A stretch of DNA of 64,000 nucleotides. Origin: Phycisphaerales bacterium (GTDB taxonomy: Bacteria; Planctomycetota; Phycisphaerae; Phycisphaerales; UBA1924). The stretch covers positions 1 to 64,000 of the forward strand of contig JAIEUA010000013.1 in assembly GCA_019744815.1 (NCBI GenBank). Direction: 5' to 3'. A program made the position numbers and the translations under genes. Below are positions 8,174-16,181 of the stretch, piece after piece (the first letter of the stretch is position 1; each line of letters opens with the position of its first letter). Below the pieces are notes generated by a model. The model was not told where the DNA came from and searched no databases. It was given only the letters and a program-made list of their open reading frames with translations.

Positions 8174-8971
8174 ATGCCTATGACCGCCTCGCACCCATCC
8201 TCGCCCGCCGTGCCGACGACCAGTTGGAGCGACGCCGACCTGGCTCGCAACCCGCACCAGCACGAGCAGAAGGCCGCCAAGGTCCGGGGCATGTTCTCGG
8301 CGATTGCGGGCAGTTACGACCTCAACAACCGGGTGCACTCGCTGTGGCGTGATCAAGCCTGGCGCCGCTACGCGGTGCGGGTCGCGGGTGTGAAGCCGGG
8401 TGAGCATGTCCTCGACTGCGCCTGCGGCACCGGCGACCTCACAGAAGCCTTTGCCCGAACGGGTGCCGCGAAGGTCACCGGGCTCGACTTCACCGCCGCG
8501 ATGCTCGATGTCGCGCGGCAGAAGCAGCCCAAGAACCTGAGCCCCGCGGACGCCGCCAAGGTGACATACATCGAGGGCGATGCGATGGCGCTGCCCTTCG
8601 CGGATCAATCGTTCGATGTCGTGTCGATCGCGTTTGGGATTCGCAACGTTTCGCAGCCGGCCAAGGCGCTGGCCGAATTCCGGCGCGTGCTGCGGCCGGG
8701 CGGGCGGCTGATCGTGCTGGAGTTCGATCAGCCGCAGTGGTTCCCGATGAAGCAGTTCAACGACTTCTACTGCGGCTGGATCATGCCCCGCACCGCGACC
8801 CTGATCGCCGGGGACACCTCCGGCGCGTACAAGTACCTGCCCAAGAGCGTGGGGACGTTCATGACGCGGCAGCAGATGCGGGACGCGATGGCGGCCGCGG
8901 GATTCCGTGATGTTTCGGCGAAGGCTCTGACGATGGGGATCTGTGTGTGTTACCGGGGCGTGGTGGGCTAG
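8174..8971 (+). CDS. menG: Demethylmenaquinone methyltransferase (MenG/UbiE)
   Basis: A SAM-dependent C-methyltransferase completing menaquinone (or ubiquinone) head-group synthesis. About 265 residues. Motif I is [16 protein letters not shown], followed by [35 protein letters not shown] and the UbiE signature FGIRNV; near the C-terminus is [15 protein letters not shown], typical of the family. ATG 8174 is used; a GTG at 8153 or an ATG at 8180 are alternatives. The N-terminal 30 residues are longer than usual and polar. Planctomycetes generally use menaquinone, hence menG. Confidence 0.93.
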   Translation: MPMTASHPSSPAVPTTSWSDADLARNPHQHEQKAAKVRGMFSAIAGSYDLNNRVHSLWRDQAWRRYAVRVAGVKPGEHVLDCACGTGDLTEAFARTGAAKVTGLDFTAAMLDVARQKQPKNLSPADAAKVTYIEGDAMALPFADQSFDVVSIAFGIRNVSQPAKALAEFRRVLRPGGRLIVLEFDQPQWFPMKQFNDFYCGWIMPRTATLIAGDTSGAYKYLPKSVGTFMTRQQMRDAMAAAGFRDVSAKALTMGICVCYRGVVG

Positions 8972-9054
8972 GCCGCGGCGATACAGCGAGCGGGCTTCCT
9001 CCAACAATCATCCGAACCCGCTCCGGCGGCGAACGCTATCGTGCAGGGAGTTCC

Positions 9055-9726
9055 ATGCGCCGCGCCTTCACCCTCATTGAACTGCTGGTTGTCATCGCGA
9101 TCATCGCGCTGTTGATCGGCATCATCATCCCCGCCCTCGGCGGAGCCCGCGAGAACGCTCGGCGGGTGAAGTGCATGGTGAACCTATCCAGCGTCGGCAA
9201 GGCGGTGCAGCAGTACATGGACAGCCGCAGCAAGGGCGTGCTGCCGATCGCGGTGGGTCTGTTGGAAACGCCCGACCGGAAGCTGCTGGCGTATGAGCTG
9301 CGGGAGTTTTTGGACTCGCCGGTTCCAACGAAAGGCACGGATGGTCGCTACGACGTGGCCGACCCTTGGAAGTGCCCGTCGGACGTGAAGTCCGATGACG
9401 CCGCAAGCAACTTCGAGCCGAGCTATCGCGCCACCGGCAGCAGCTACGAGTACTGGCCGGGCTCGATCATGCTCGTCACTGAGTTCATTGCCCTCGATCT
9501 TGCCCGCCCCGAGTTCAGCTTGACCAAGATGTATCAGACGAGGAAATGGCCAATCGTCTCGGATTACAACCAGCTTCACACAGGCCGCGCGCCCGGATTG
9601 GATCGTCGAAACGCGTTGTACCTCGACGGGGGAATGCGGGTCGATTGGTCGATCGCCAAGCCCGAACTTCCGGAGATTCAGTCGTTGTTCAGCGAGCTTT
9701 TTCGTGAGCCTAAACGCTCCAAGTAG
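9055..9726 (+). CDS. Type II secretion-like pseudopilin
   Basis: A 223-residue protein starting with a prepilin-type N-terminus: short MRRA leader, then [20 protein letters not shown], with the Glu at position 5 of the mature protein as in pseudopilins. The leader would be cut by a prepilin peptidase. The rest is a soluble C-terminal domain with no recognised motif; a large number of such single pseudopilins is typical of planctomycetes. The upstream frame is open to 8947, but the leader fixes the start at 9055. Confidence 0.88.
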   Translation: MRRAFTLIELLVVIAIIALLIGIIIPALGGARENARRVKCMVNLSSVGKAVQQYMDSRSKGVLPIAVGLLETPDRKLLAYELREFLDSPVPTKGTDGRYDVADPWKCPSDVKSDDAASNFEPSYRATGSSYEYWPGSIMLVTEFIALDLARPEFSLTKMYQTRKWPIVSDYNQLHTGRAPGLDRRNALYLDGGMRVDWSIAKPELPEIQSLFSELFREPKRSK

Positions 9727-9810
9727 GCGACGCCACCGGATGGGGCGTCTCTTAGCTAGGTGCGAGCGAACAATGACGGTGGAAGAGCCGAGCTCTCAGT
9801 GGACTCACGC

Positions 9811-10599
9811 ATGACGAACCGACCGGGACAATTCGAGCCGCTGCTGTCGGATCAGGAACGTGCCGGGGCGGTCGTCACCCCCGCGGGCCCCTCGCTCGGC
9901 CAGCGTTTGCAGGATGCGGTCACGCCGTACACGAGCTCGCCGAAGTTCATGCAGCGACTCGGGGCGGGCGTGGTCGCCGCGACGATGCTGGCGCTTGGCG
10001 TCAGCGGCTACCTCTATTGGGAACGCCACCACAAGCCCAACTACGCGCTTGATCCGATCGACGACGTCGCGGAGTTCACGTTCCTGCGCGATGACTTCAA
10101 CAACCTGTCCATCGAAGAGCGGCTGAAGCTCATCCGCGAGTTTGCGGATCGCCTGCGTGACGCGAGCAGCAGCGACTCGGCGATGCTGGCGTCGTTCGCG
10201 GCGGGGATCAGCGGCAAGGCCCGCGAGCAGATCGCCGCGAACGCGAGCCGCCTGATGCTCGACATGGTGGATCGCAGCGCGCTTGAGTACGCGAACCTCA
10301 CCGGGACGGAGCGCGAGAAGTTCCTGGAGAAGTCCGTCATCGAGTGGACCCGGATCGCGGATCAGGTCGCGGGCCGCGGCGATCGGACGGACGCGGAGAT
10401 CCTGGCGGACGTCAAGAAAGAGACCGAGCAGCGCGAGAAGGTGCGCGAGCGCATGGGCCCGGAGCGATCCGCGCGCATGGCCTCGGGGATCATGTCCTTC
10501 CTGAACAGCAACGTGGCCAAGCACAGCAACCCCATTCAGCAGCAGCGGACACTGCAGATGATGGCGGATGTGAACAAGCACTTCTCCCGCAATCGGTGA
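9811..10599 (+). CDS. Hypothetical single-pass membrane protein
   Basis: A 262-residue protein with one transmembrane helix (about residues 53-72, LGAGVVAATMLALGVSGYLY) and a mainly helical, charged C-terminal region likely to form coiled coils. I recognise no family. ATG 9811 (MTNRPGQF) is preferred; a GTG at 9760 is possible. The orientation and 84-bp gap allow co-transcription with the pseudopilin, but there is no direct evidence of shared function. Confidence 0.65.
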   Translation: MTNRPGQFEPLLSDQERAGAVVTPAGPSLGQRLQDAVTPYTSSPKFMQRLGAGVVAATMLALGVSGYLYWERHHKPNYALDPIDDVAEFTFLRDDFNNLSIEERLKLIREFADRLRDASSSDSAMLASFAAGISGKAREQIAANASRLMLDMVDRSALEYANLTGTEREKFLEKSVIEWTRIADQVAGRGDRTDAEILADVKKETEQREKVRERMGPERSARMASGIMSFLNSNVAKHSNPIQQQRTLQMMADVNKHFSRNR

Positions 10600-10640
10600 T
10601 TCCCCTGGTCCCAGAACGGTTCTGTGAGGGGTGAAACGAA
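10600..10640. terminator. Hairpin after hypothetical membrane gene
   Basis: CCCCT...AGAACGGTTCT...AGGGG (about 10604-10636) folds as nested stems after the stop at 10599. There is no strong T-tract, so intrinsic termination is uncertain. Confidence 0.35.
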
Positions 10641-10693
10641 TTTTCGCGGTTTGCATCTAGACTTTGGTTGAGAACGCGCCAAGAGTCTTCTTC

Positions 10694-10780
10694 ATGCCGC
10701 ACGTTTGCACCAATCTCATGACGCGTCTCGCCGCAGGAGCGGCCGATGCGCTGTGTACGTGCGGCCGTCGCGGCTGCTGA
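10694..10780 (+). CDS. Cys-rich short ORF, putative cysteine leader peptide
   Basis: A 28-codon ORF starting at ATG 10694 that contains four Cys codons and ends in ALCTCGRRGC followed by TGA. It lies 230 bp upstream of the cysteine synthase-like gene. Cys-rich leader peptides ahead of sulfur-assimilation genes are known from mycobacteria, where ribosome stalling at Cys codons senses cysteine supply; applying that idea here is inference. The ribosome site is weak (AAGAG about 13 nt upstream). A hairpin (10785-10818) starts 5 nt after the stop. The alternative is a chance ORF. Confidence 0.4.
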   Translation: MPHVCTNLMTRLAAGAADALCTCGRRGC

Positions 10781-10784
10781 GAAC

Positions 10785-10818
10785 TGCGAGAAAACAGGGC
10801 CTTTCGCCCGTGCTCGCA
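10785..10818 (+). promoter_or_regulatory. Stem-loop after Cys-rich short ORF
   Basis: TGCGAG pairs with CTCGCA, with an inner GGGC/GCCC stem. Its position directly after the short ORF stop is what an attenuation switch would need. Function is inferred from position only. Confidence 0.35.
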
Positions 10819-10911
10819 AGCCTGCCGCGTCCCCGGCCAACAGAAGAAAACGACTCAACCCACGCGTGTGTGACCGCGCGATGTGATTGAGGCGTCCCGA
10901 TGCCTGAGCGT

Positions 10912-10930
10912 GGTTCGAATCCTTCGAACC
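10912..10930. promoter_or_regulatory. Perfect 8-bp hairpin in cysK leader
   Basis: GGTTCGAA and TTCGAACC separated by three bases, 80 bp before the cysteine synthase-like start. It looks superficially like a tRNA T-arm, but no tRNA fold surrounds it. It could be an operator or leader stem. The remaining leader (10819-10911 and 10931-11009) shows nothing recognisable. Confidence 0.4.
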
Positions 10931-11009
10931 GCTGCTCGAACCGCTTCTGAGTGTTCTTTCCTGTCCAACGCACGCGGCGCTCTCACGCGCCCGTGTCGGG
11001 GGTATCGCC

Positions 11010-12002
11010 ATGAACCACAACACCCGCGTCTACGACTCGATCATCGAGATGCTGCCGAGCGAGGAGAACCCCTCGCCGTTGGTGCGTGTGAATCGGCTGA
11101 ACCCGGCGCGGGAGACGTTCACGCTGTACGCGAAGCTGGAGTGGCAGAACCCGTTCGGATCGGTGAAGGACCGGGCCGCGTGGCAGATGATCCAGGATCT
11201 CGAAGCCCGCGGCCAGCTTCAGCATCCCGAGTCGCGCGAGAAGAGGGAGACGTCCGGACGCGGCATCGTGGAGCCGACCAGCGGCAACACGGGGCTGAGC
11301 CTTGCGGCGCTCGCGGGCGTGCGCGGCTACTCGATGCGTGCGGTGGTGCCGCAGAAGGTGCCGGTGGAGAAGCGGGTGCTGCTCCGCTTGCTTGGGGCGG
11401 ATGTGGATGTGATCAACGACCAGATGTGCCCGAGCCCCGGCATGGGCGAGGGCTCGATCGGCATCGCCCGCTCGTACGCGAAGGCCCAGGGCGAGCGGTA
11501 TGTGATGCCGAATCAGTACGAGAATGACCTCAACGTGCAAGCCCATATCCGCACGACCGGGCCGGAGATCTGGCGTCAGACGGATGGAAAGGTGACGCAC
11601 GTGTTTGTCTCGCTGGGCACCAGCGGCACGGCGACGGGGCTTTCGAGGTTCCTCAAGGCCAAGAACCCGGCGATCAAGATCATCGCGGTGCAGCCGAGCG
11701 AGGGGCACGACGTGCCGGGGCTGCGGAACAAGAGCGAGCTGCACGTCACCAAGCTCTTCGACGAGTCGCTGATCGATGAGATCCTCGAGATCCCGTTTGA
11801 ACTCGCGTACACGCGGGCGGTCGAGCTGGCGCGCACGGAGGGGCTGCTTGCCGGCCCCAGCAGCGGCCTCATCTATGAGGGCGCCCGCCGCTTCCTCGAG
11901 CGCGACACGAACCAGAAGGGCGTCGGCGTCATGATCTTCTGCGACAACGCGTTCAAGTACGTGTCGAGCTTTGCGAAGCATGTTCCGGAGCTTGCCGAGT
12001 GA
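11010..12002 (+). CDS. Cysteine synthase-like PLP enzyme
   Basis: A fold-type II PLP enzyme of the cysteine synthase/cystathionine beta-synthase family, expected to make cysteine from an activated serine and sulfide. 330 residues. The PLP Lys is in PFGSVKDRAAWQMI, the substrate loop is EPTSGNTGLSLAALAG and the phosphate-binding loop SLGTSGTATGLSRF; the C-terminal GPSSGLIYEGA is also typical. The insertion CPSPGMGEGSIGIARSY around residues 137-153 fits the CysM/CBS-like branch better than classical CysK, so the sulfur donor is uncertain. Start ATG 11010. The neighbouring rhodanese makes a sulfur-metabolism role likely. Confidence 0.9.
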   Translation: MNHNTRVYDSIIEMLPSEENPSPLVRVNRLNPARETFTLYAKLEWQNPFGSVKDRAAWQMIQDLEARGQLQHPESREKRETSGRGIVEPTSGNTGLSLAALAGVRGYSMRAVVPQKVPVEKRVLLRLLGADVDVINDQMCPSPGMGEGSIGIARSYAKAQGERYVMPNQYENDLNVQAHIRTTGPEIWRQTDGKVTHVFVSLGTSGTATGLSRFLKAKNPAIKIIAVQPSEGHDVPGLRNKSELHVTKLFDESLIDEILEIPFELAYTRAVELARTEGLLAGPSSGLIYEGARRFLERDTNQKGVGVMIFCDNAFKYVSSFAKHVPELAE

Positions 12003-12013
12003 TCCGAATCGAA

Positions 12014-12040
12014 ACGAGCCCCGAGCGTCAGCGAGTGGGT
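12014..12040 (+). repeat. 27-bp dispersed repeat, copy 3
   Basis: ACGAGCCCCGAGCGTCAGCG then AGTGGGT, matching the elements at 6152 and 6448. It lies 12 bp after the cysteine synthase-like stop. Confidence 0.7.
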
Positions 12041-12089
12041 CACTGACGTTCTGAATCACAGCTGCATTGAACCTGGCGATCGCCAGGCA

Positions 12090-12180
12090 CCAGAAGGAGA
12101 GAGGGAGTGGGGGGAGTGGAGAGAGGTTCGAGAGGGGAGAGAGGGTCTGGGGGGAGAGAGGAGTGGGGGAATGTCGGAGG
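12090..12180. other. GA-rich low-complexity tract
   Basis: A purine-rich stretch of GAGAGAGGG-type sequence between the cysteine synthase-like gene and the next short ORF. No coding potential. Its extreme strand asymmetry could hinder transcription or form unusual DNA structures. Confidence 0.45.
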
Positions 12181-12206
12181 TTGAAGAGAGTTTTCAGGAG
12201 GTTCGC

Positions 12207-12311
12207 ATGTCGGAGAATCGAGCCGCGCGTCGGCCCTCAGTCCGCTACTACCACGAGCGCCGCGGGCCGCTGAAATGTTGGCGCTTCCGCGCCGACGGGG
12301 AGAAATGTTGA
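12207..12311 (+). CDS. Short ORF with strong RBS upstream of rhodanese, putative leader
   Basis: A 34-codon ORF with an excellent ribosome site (CAGGAGG ending 4 nt before the ATG). The peptide is Arg-rich and ends PLKCWRFRADGEKC, the last Cys codon abutting the TGA stop. It is followed by two strong stem-loops, the second with a T-run, and then the sulfurtransferase gene 177 bp downstream. This order (translated short ORF with Cys codons, hairpin, terminator, sulfur gene) matches a cysteine-sensing attenuator in outline. It could instead be a conserved microprotein. Confidence 0.5.
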   Translation: MSENRAARRPSVRYYHERRGPLKCWRFRADGEKC

Positions 12312-12322
12312 GCTGGCTCCTC

Positions 12323-12377
12323 GAGGTCCCTGATTCGAGTCAGGGCCTCATCCCGTGACCGGCGGGGCGCCGGTTTT
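12323..12377 (+). terminator. Tandem stem-loops, candidate attenuator/terminator
   Basis: GAGGTCCCTGA...TCAGGGCCTC (12323-12349) is followed by ACCGGCG-GGG-CGCCGGT and TTT (12358-12377). The second has intrinsic-terminator form. It lies between the short ORF and the sulfurtransferase start at 12488. Confidence 0.6.
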
Positions 12378-12487
12378 CCGTTCCCCGGCGTCCCGCCGAG
12401 TTTTTCTGCGTCCGAGACCCAACCCGCGTCGTGCGATCGCTCGCCGGCGCGTTCCGAGATCACGATTCATTCACGAAGGAGCATCGC

Positions 12488-13423
12488 ATGTCCACGATTT
12501 CATCCGCGCCCGCGAGCAGCACGATTCAGGGCTCCGCGGCCGCACCGTCCATCGGCAGTGTTTCCATTGGCACCTACGCCCATCCCGAGGTCCTCGTTGA
12601 TGTCGCCTGGGCCAAGGCCAATCTCACCAACCCGAGCGTGAAGTTCGTCGAGGTTGATGTGGATACCAAGGCGTACGACGTGGGGCACATCCCGCGGGCG
12701 GTGGCGCTCAATTGGCAGACGGAGCTGCAGGATCAGGTCCGCCGCGACATCATCGGGCGTGATCAGTTCGACGAGCTCTTAAGCCGCAAGGGCATCGCCA
12801 ACCACGACACGGTCGTGCTCTACGGCGACAACAACAACTGGTTCGCGGCGTACGCGTTCTGGCTGTTCAAGCACTACGGGCACGAGGACGTTCGTCTGCT
12901 CAACGGCGGGCGCGTCAAGTGGCTCGCGGGCGAGAGTCTGCCGCTGACGCCCGAGCGTCCGAACATTCAGCCGACCCGCTACCGGGTTGTTGGCGTGAAC
13001 GAGAGCCTGCGTGCGCGGCTCACCGACGTCATCGAGGTCGCCCGCGGCGAGCCGGGGTATCGCAAGGCCAACCTTGTGGATGTCCGCAGCACGGACGAGT
13101 TCACCGGCAAGGTGATCGCTCCGCCGGGCATGACCGAGACGGCGCAGCGGGCCGGGCACGTGCCGGGCGCTGCGAGCGTGCCGTGGGCCAAGGCGGTGAA
13201 CGCCGACGGCACGTTCAAGTCGGCGATCGAGTTGAAGCGTCTCTACCTAGAAGAGGCGAAGGTGAACCCTGAGAAGCCGACGATTGCGTACTGCCGCATC
13301 GGTGAGCGCAGCAGCCACACGTGGTTTGTGCTGAAGTACCTGTTGGGCCTGCCGCACGTGCGGAACTACGACGGCTCGTGGACTGAGTACGGCAGCGTGA
13401 TCGGCGTGCCGATCGAGCGCTGA
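12488..13423 (+). CDS. Thiosulfate sulfurtransferase (rhodanese), two-domain
   Basis: Transfers a sulfane sulfur from thiosulfate to cyanide or another acceptor. 311 residues with two rhodanese domains. The C-terminal domain carries the catalytic loop YCRIGERSSHTWF, with Cys followed by RIGERSS as in actinobacterial CysA-type sulfurtransferases. The N-terminal domain has the family blocks DVDTKAYDVGHIPRA and DTVVLYGDNNNWFAA. Start ATG 12488 has AAGGAG 6 nt upstream; the first 30 residues (Ser/Ala-rich) are extra and possibly disordered. It is next to the cysteine synthase-like gene, which supports a role in sulfur assimilation or repair. Confidence 0.93.
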   Translation: MSTISSAPASSTIQGSAAAPSIGSVSIGTYAHPEVLVDVAWAKANLTNPSVKFVEVDVDTKAYDVGHIPRAVALNWQTELQDQVRRDIIGRDQFDELLSRKGIANHDTVVLYGDNNNWFAAYAFWLFKHYGHEDVRLLNGGRVKWLAGESLPLTPERPNIQPTRYRVVGVNESLRARLTDVIEVARGEPGYRKANLVDVRSTDEFTGKVIAPPGMTETAQRAGHVPGAASVPWAKAVNADGTFKSAIELKRLYLEEAKVNPEKPTIAYCRIGERSSHTWFVLKYLLGLPHVRNYDGSWTEYGSVIGVPIER

Positions 13424-13454
13424 GCCGGATTCGCTTCTGATTGGAACCCCCGTA

Positions 13455-13515
13455 CCCCGTCGCGGTGGCGAAGAGCCCTTTTCCCAAGGGGCGAACGCCG
13501 CCGCGACGGGTCTTT
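13455..13515 (+). terminator. Intrinsic terminator of sulfurtransferase gene
   Basis: CCCCGTCGCGG pairs with CCGCGACGGG with an inner GGCG/CGCC stem, followed by TCTTTTG. It lies 32 bp after the stop. Confidence 0.75.
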
Positions 13516-13589
13516 TGTTGCGCCCAGGCGTGTGAAACTGGGAGAAATGGGCGGATTGTCGGGCGCGATTTGAGGGGGTGGATGGGAAG

Positions 13590-13685
13590 GGGACCGGCGG
13601 AAGTTATTATAGGACGTACCTGTCAAGTACCGAGTATTGGCCTCGAAGAGATTCAGAGTTTGTTATTATCGGACATAGCCTGTTG
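13590..13685. promoter_or_regulatory. AT-richer region with repeated TTATTAT motif
   Basis: GTTATTATAGGAC (about 13603) and GTTATTATCGGAC (about 13660) are direct repeats 57 bp apart in an otherwise GC-rich leader, separated by a small palindrome GTACCTGTCAAGTAC. This is the likely promoter/operator region for the B12-fold gene. Confidence 0.4.
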
Positions 13686-13838
13686 TGCGCCCGTTTCTTG
13701 CCGAGGGGTGCAAACTTCACGCTTCGCGGCGGGGGCTCCCGATCACCAAGCACCGGACGAGGAGCCTTGTCCGCCCGCCGAGGATCAGCGGGTCTTCGAA
13801 ATCAACCGCCGGCTGGTCGGGACCGACCGCGGCGGGCT

Positions 13839-13875
13839 TGAGATCTGCGGACCACCCCCCTCCCCGCAGATCTCA
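13839..13875 (+). promoter_or_regulatory. Perfect 12-bp inverted repeat before B12-fold gene
   Basis: TGAGATCTGCGG and CCGCAGATCTCA are separated by 13 pyrimidine-rich bases and end 19 bp before the ATG at 13895. It could be an RNA stem controlling translation or a dimeric operator. Confidence 0.6.
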
Positions 13876-13894
13876 CTGGCGGAGATCAACCGAA

Positions 13895-14638
13895 ATGGCT
13901 CAGGAAATTCTTGTCGAACGTCTCTTCGAAGCCCTGGTGAACGGCGACCGCCCCGCGGCCCGCCGCATCGTCGAGGAGTCGGTCGACGGCGGCGCCGGTC
14001 CGGCCCGCGTGCTCACCAATCTCTTCTGGCCTACGCACGAGCTCATCGATCGCATGCACCGCGCCGATCAGCTCACCCGCATCGGGTATCACTTCTCGAC
14101 TCGCCTGCTTCGCGTGCTTGTCGATCAGACCGCCGCACGTCTGCCCCGGCAGGCGTTCAACGGCAAGACCGTCTTTGCATGCTGCGGCACGGCGGAGGGT
14201 GAAGAACTCGGCGCCCAGATCGCGGTGGACATGCTGGAGGCCGCGGGCTTCCGGGTGACCTTCGGCGGCGGCGGCATCCCGGCCGACGAGGTGCTGGCGC
14301 ACGTGCAGGAGAATCAGCCGACCTATCTCGTCATGTTCTGCTCGGCGGCGAGCGACCTGCCGGGCGTGCGTTCGCTGGTCGATCAGCTCAAGGAAATCAA
14401 CGCCTGCCAGAAGACCCAGATCGCGGTCGGCGGCGGCGTCTTCAACCGTGCGGAGGGCCTGGCCGACGAGATCGGTGCCCGTATGCACGCGGGCTCGCCG
14501 CTGGAGTTGGTGTCGCTGCTGATCAATCCCGAGCAGTTCCTGTCGCTCCGCCGCGAGCGCGAGCAGCAGGAGCAGGTGCGTGCCATCCAGGCCCGCGCGG
14601 AGGCTCGTGCGGCGATGAAGAAGCGTCGAGCGGCGTAA
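13895..14638 (+). CDS. Cobalamin-binding-domain-like protein lacking the B12 His
   Basis: A 247-residue protein with an N-terminal helical bundle (about 1-85) and a Rossmann-like domain (about 90-225) that fit the B12-binding module of MerR/LitR- and MtaC-type proteins. In cobalamin-binding members the lower ligand comes from an HxxG motif after the first strand; here the equivalent is TAEGEELGAQIAVDML (about 99-114), with Glu in place of His. Other fold landmarks (TFGGGGIPADEVL, FCSAASDLPGVRSLVDQL, VGGGVFNRA) are kept. No DNA-binding domain is present. It may bind B12 base-off or not at all. The C-terminal tail is a charged helix. It sits behind a strong hairpin. Confidence 0.75.
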   Translation: MAQEILVERLFEALVNGDRPAARRIVEESVDGGAGPARVLTNLFWPTHELIDRMHRADQLTRIGYHFSTRLLRVLVDQTAARLPRQAFNGKTVFACCGTAEGEELGAQIAVDMLEAAGFRVTFGGGGIPADEVLAHVQENQPTYLVMFCSAASDLPGVRSLVDQLKEINACQKTQIAVGGGVFNRAEGLADEIGARMHAGSPLELVSLLINPEQFLSLRREREQQEQVRAIQARAEARAAMKKRRAA

Positions 14639-14675
14639 GCCGGGATCAGAAACGCTGGAAAACTGGAACTCTCTC

Positions 14676-14706
14676 CCGCCGCCCCGCAGAGAACGTGGGG
14701 CGGCGG
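14676..14706 (+). terminator. Intrinsic terminator
   Basis: CCGCCGCCCC and GGGGCGGCGG pair across an 11-base loop, followed by TGTTCTTGG. It ends the B12-fold gene transcript. Confidence 0.7.
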
Positions 14707-14757
14707 TGTTCTTGGAGTGGGGGAGTGGGGCAGCAAGGCTTGGTGAAACTGTTCGCA

Positions 14758-16113
14758 TCAATGGTCTTCGCTGACCGGCACGTTGCGAATGACGATGTCC
14801 GGCCCCATCCAGACAGACTCGAGGTCAGGAGATTGCTCGGCCGCCTTCATCGACGGACGGAGCACGACATCGACGGTCATGCACGGAAACTCGGCAGGCA
14901 TCTGGGTCGACTGGCCGTAGGAACCGTCTGCGCCAGCGGCCAGGACGAGCGTGCCGATGTTTCGCTCGGGGAGCGAGCCGTATCCATCAGCGCATCGCAC
15001 GAGAATGTCCGCTGCAAAGTTGATTGGCAGCGAACTGATGTTGATATCGAACATCGCGGATCGCCCACCGGCTCCGGCACGCGACAACCGACTGATGCGG
15101 ATCGATGACTGAATTCTCGGAGCGAGCGAGTCGTCGCAGACTTCCTCGATGATCGGCTCGTCTGCCCCAACACAGATCATGTCGGCGGTCAGCGTTTGCT
15201 CCCAAGCCAGCAACGGTTGCTTGCTCCCGCTCACAGCTATCTCGTGCTGCGCGATGACGGTGACGCGTATCGGTCCGACCTTCCGCGCGGTTGGACCGAG
15301 GAAGCTAGTCCAGCCCTTGCCGCTTTCCCAAGCTGTGTTCTCGGAGGAGATTCCATGAAGCCTGGGTGTGTCACCGAGGATTTGGGACTGAACGAATCGA
15401 GCGCGTTGAACAAGCGAAAGCGAACTTGAGCCGCTCATGGCACGGTCTGATTCACGCACGATCTTCAGTGGAATGGCGGTTCCTACACGCACTCGCTTCC
15501 GGGTGACAAGGGATTTCTTGGTACCTTGCTTCGCGACGGTCGCAAGCTGCTGCGGTGAAACAAGGCCCGCGCTATCCGCTGCAAGCACAAGTTCTGCCCA
15601 CGACTTGTTCCACAACACGCTTGAGTCAGTCTGCAACTTCGCGATCGTGTTGAATATCGGATCGAAATCTTGCCTGCTCACGCTCCCGCTGGAGAGACGA
15701 GAAGCGACCTCTTTCGCGGCCGCCGACTGAACCTTGGGCGTGGCCTGAAACAGCTCGAAGTGAAGCAGCCACAGAGGCTTGAATCGATTCAGATTCGTCG
15801 TGGGGGCCTTCATGGCGACGCCGGACCCGGTAGCGAGGAGTCCAAGTACGGTCACAAGGAACACGAAGAGGCGATGCACCGGTTTCTTCACCCTGCGGTT
15901 GCTTGTGTCGGCAAGACCTTGCACCGCGCGGCCGCACTCGGGGCATGCGAAGGACTGTGGGACACGGGCATCGGAGAAATGGGTCGCAAGATCAAACTTG
16001 CATCCGCGGCACACCGTGGTGCCCGGCACGAGCTCGGCTCGGCGAGTCATCACGCCTGTCGCAATGCCAATCGCGACCACGAGCAGCCCCATAGCAATAA
16101 GCAACCCCGCCAT
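14758..16113 (-). CDS. Hypothetical membrane protein with zinc ribbon
   Basis: A 451-residue protein: an N-terminal hydrophobic helix (about 2-22), a zinc ribbon (CRGC at about 35 and CPECG at about 57), a second helix (about 81-102), and then a long extracytoplasmic region that includes a WNKSWAELVLAADSAGLVS stretch. Third member of the helix-plus-ribbon group in this window. Base composition is less GC-rich than the flanks, like the cluster at 2.6-4.3 kb. No function can be assigned. Confidence 0.65.
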   Translation of the reverse strand: MAGLLIAMGLLVVAIGIATGVMTRRAELVPGTTVCRGCKFDLATHFSDARVPQSFACPECGRAVQGLADTSNRRVKKPVHRLFVFLVTVLGLLATGSGVAMKAPTTNLNRFKPLWLLHFELFQATPKVQSAAAKEVASRLSSGSVSRQDFDPIFNTIAKLQTDSSVLWNKSWAELVLAADSAGLVSPQQLATVAKQGTKKSLVTRKRVRVGTAIPLKIVRESDRAMSGSSSLSLVQRARFVQSQILGDTPRLHGISSENTAWESGKGWTSFLGPTARKVGPIRVTVIAQHEIAVSGSKQPLLAWEQTLTADMICVGADEPIIEEVCDDSLAPRIQSSIRISRLSRAGAGGRSAMFDINISSLPINFAADILVRCADGYGSLPERNIGTLVLAAGADGSYGQSTQMPAEFPCMTVDVVLRPSMKAAEQSPDLESVWMGPDIVIRNVPVSEDH

Positions 16114-16181
16114 GGGATCATCCTATCGGAGATTGAACTGAGCGGGGCGAACCCCGAAGAACTGCTCTGCGTAGCTCGACG

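Noticed and set aside
10905-10935. tRNA-like T-arm sequence (GGTTCGAATCC)
   Set aside because: No acceptor, D or anticodon arm can be built around it; it is one half of a simple hairpin.
12290-12380. SAM or SAH riboswitch before the sulfurtransferase
   Set aside because: None of the conserved core sequence of S-box or SAH classes is present; the stems fit an attenuator better.
13606-13626. Minus-strand TTGACA and TATAAT before the B12-fold gene
   Set aside because: The spacer is only 9 bp, too short for sigma-70, and it points away from the gene.
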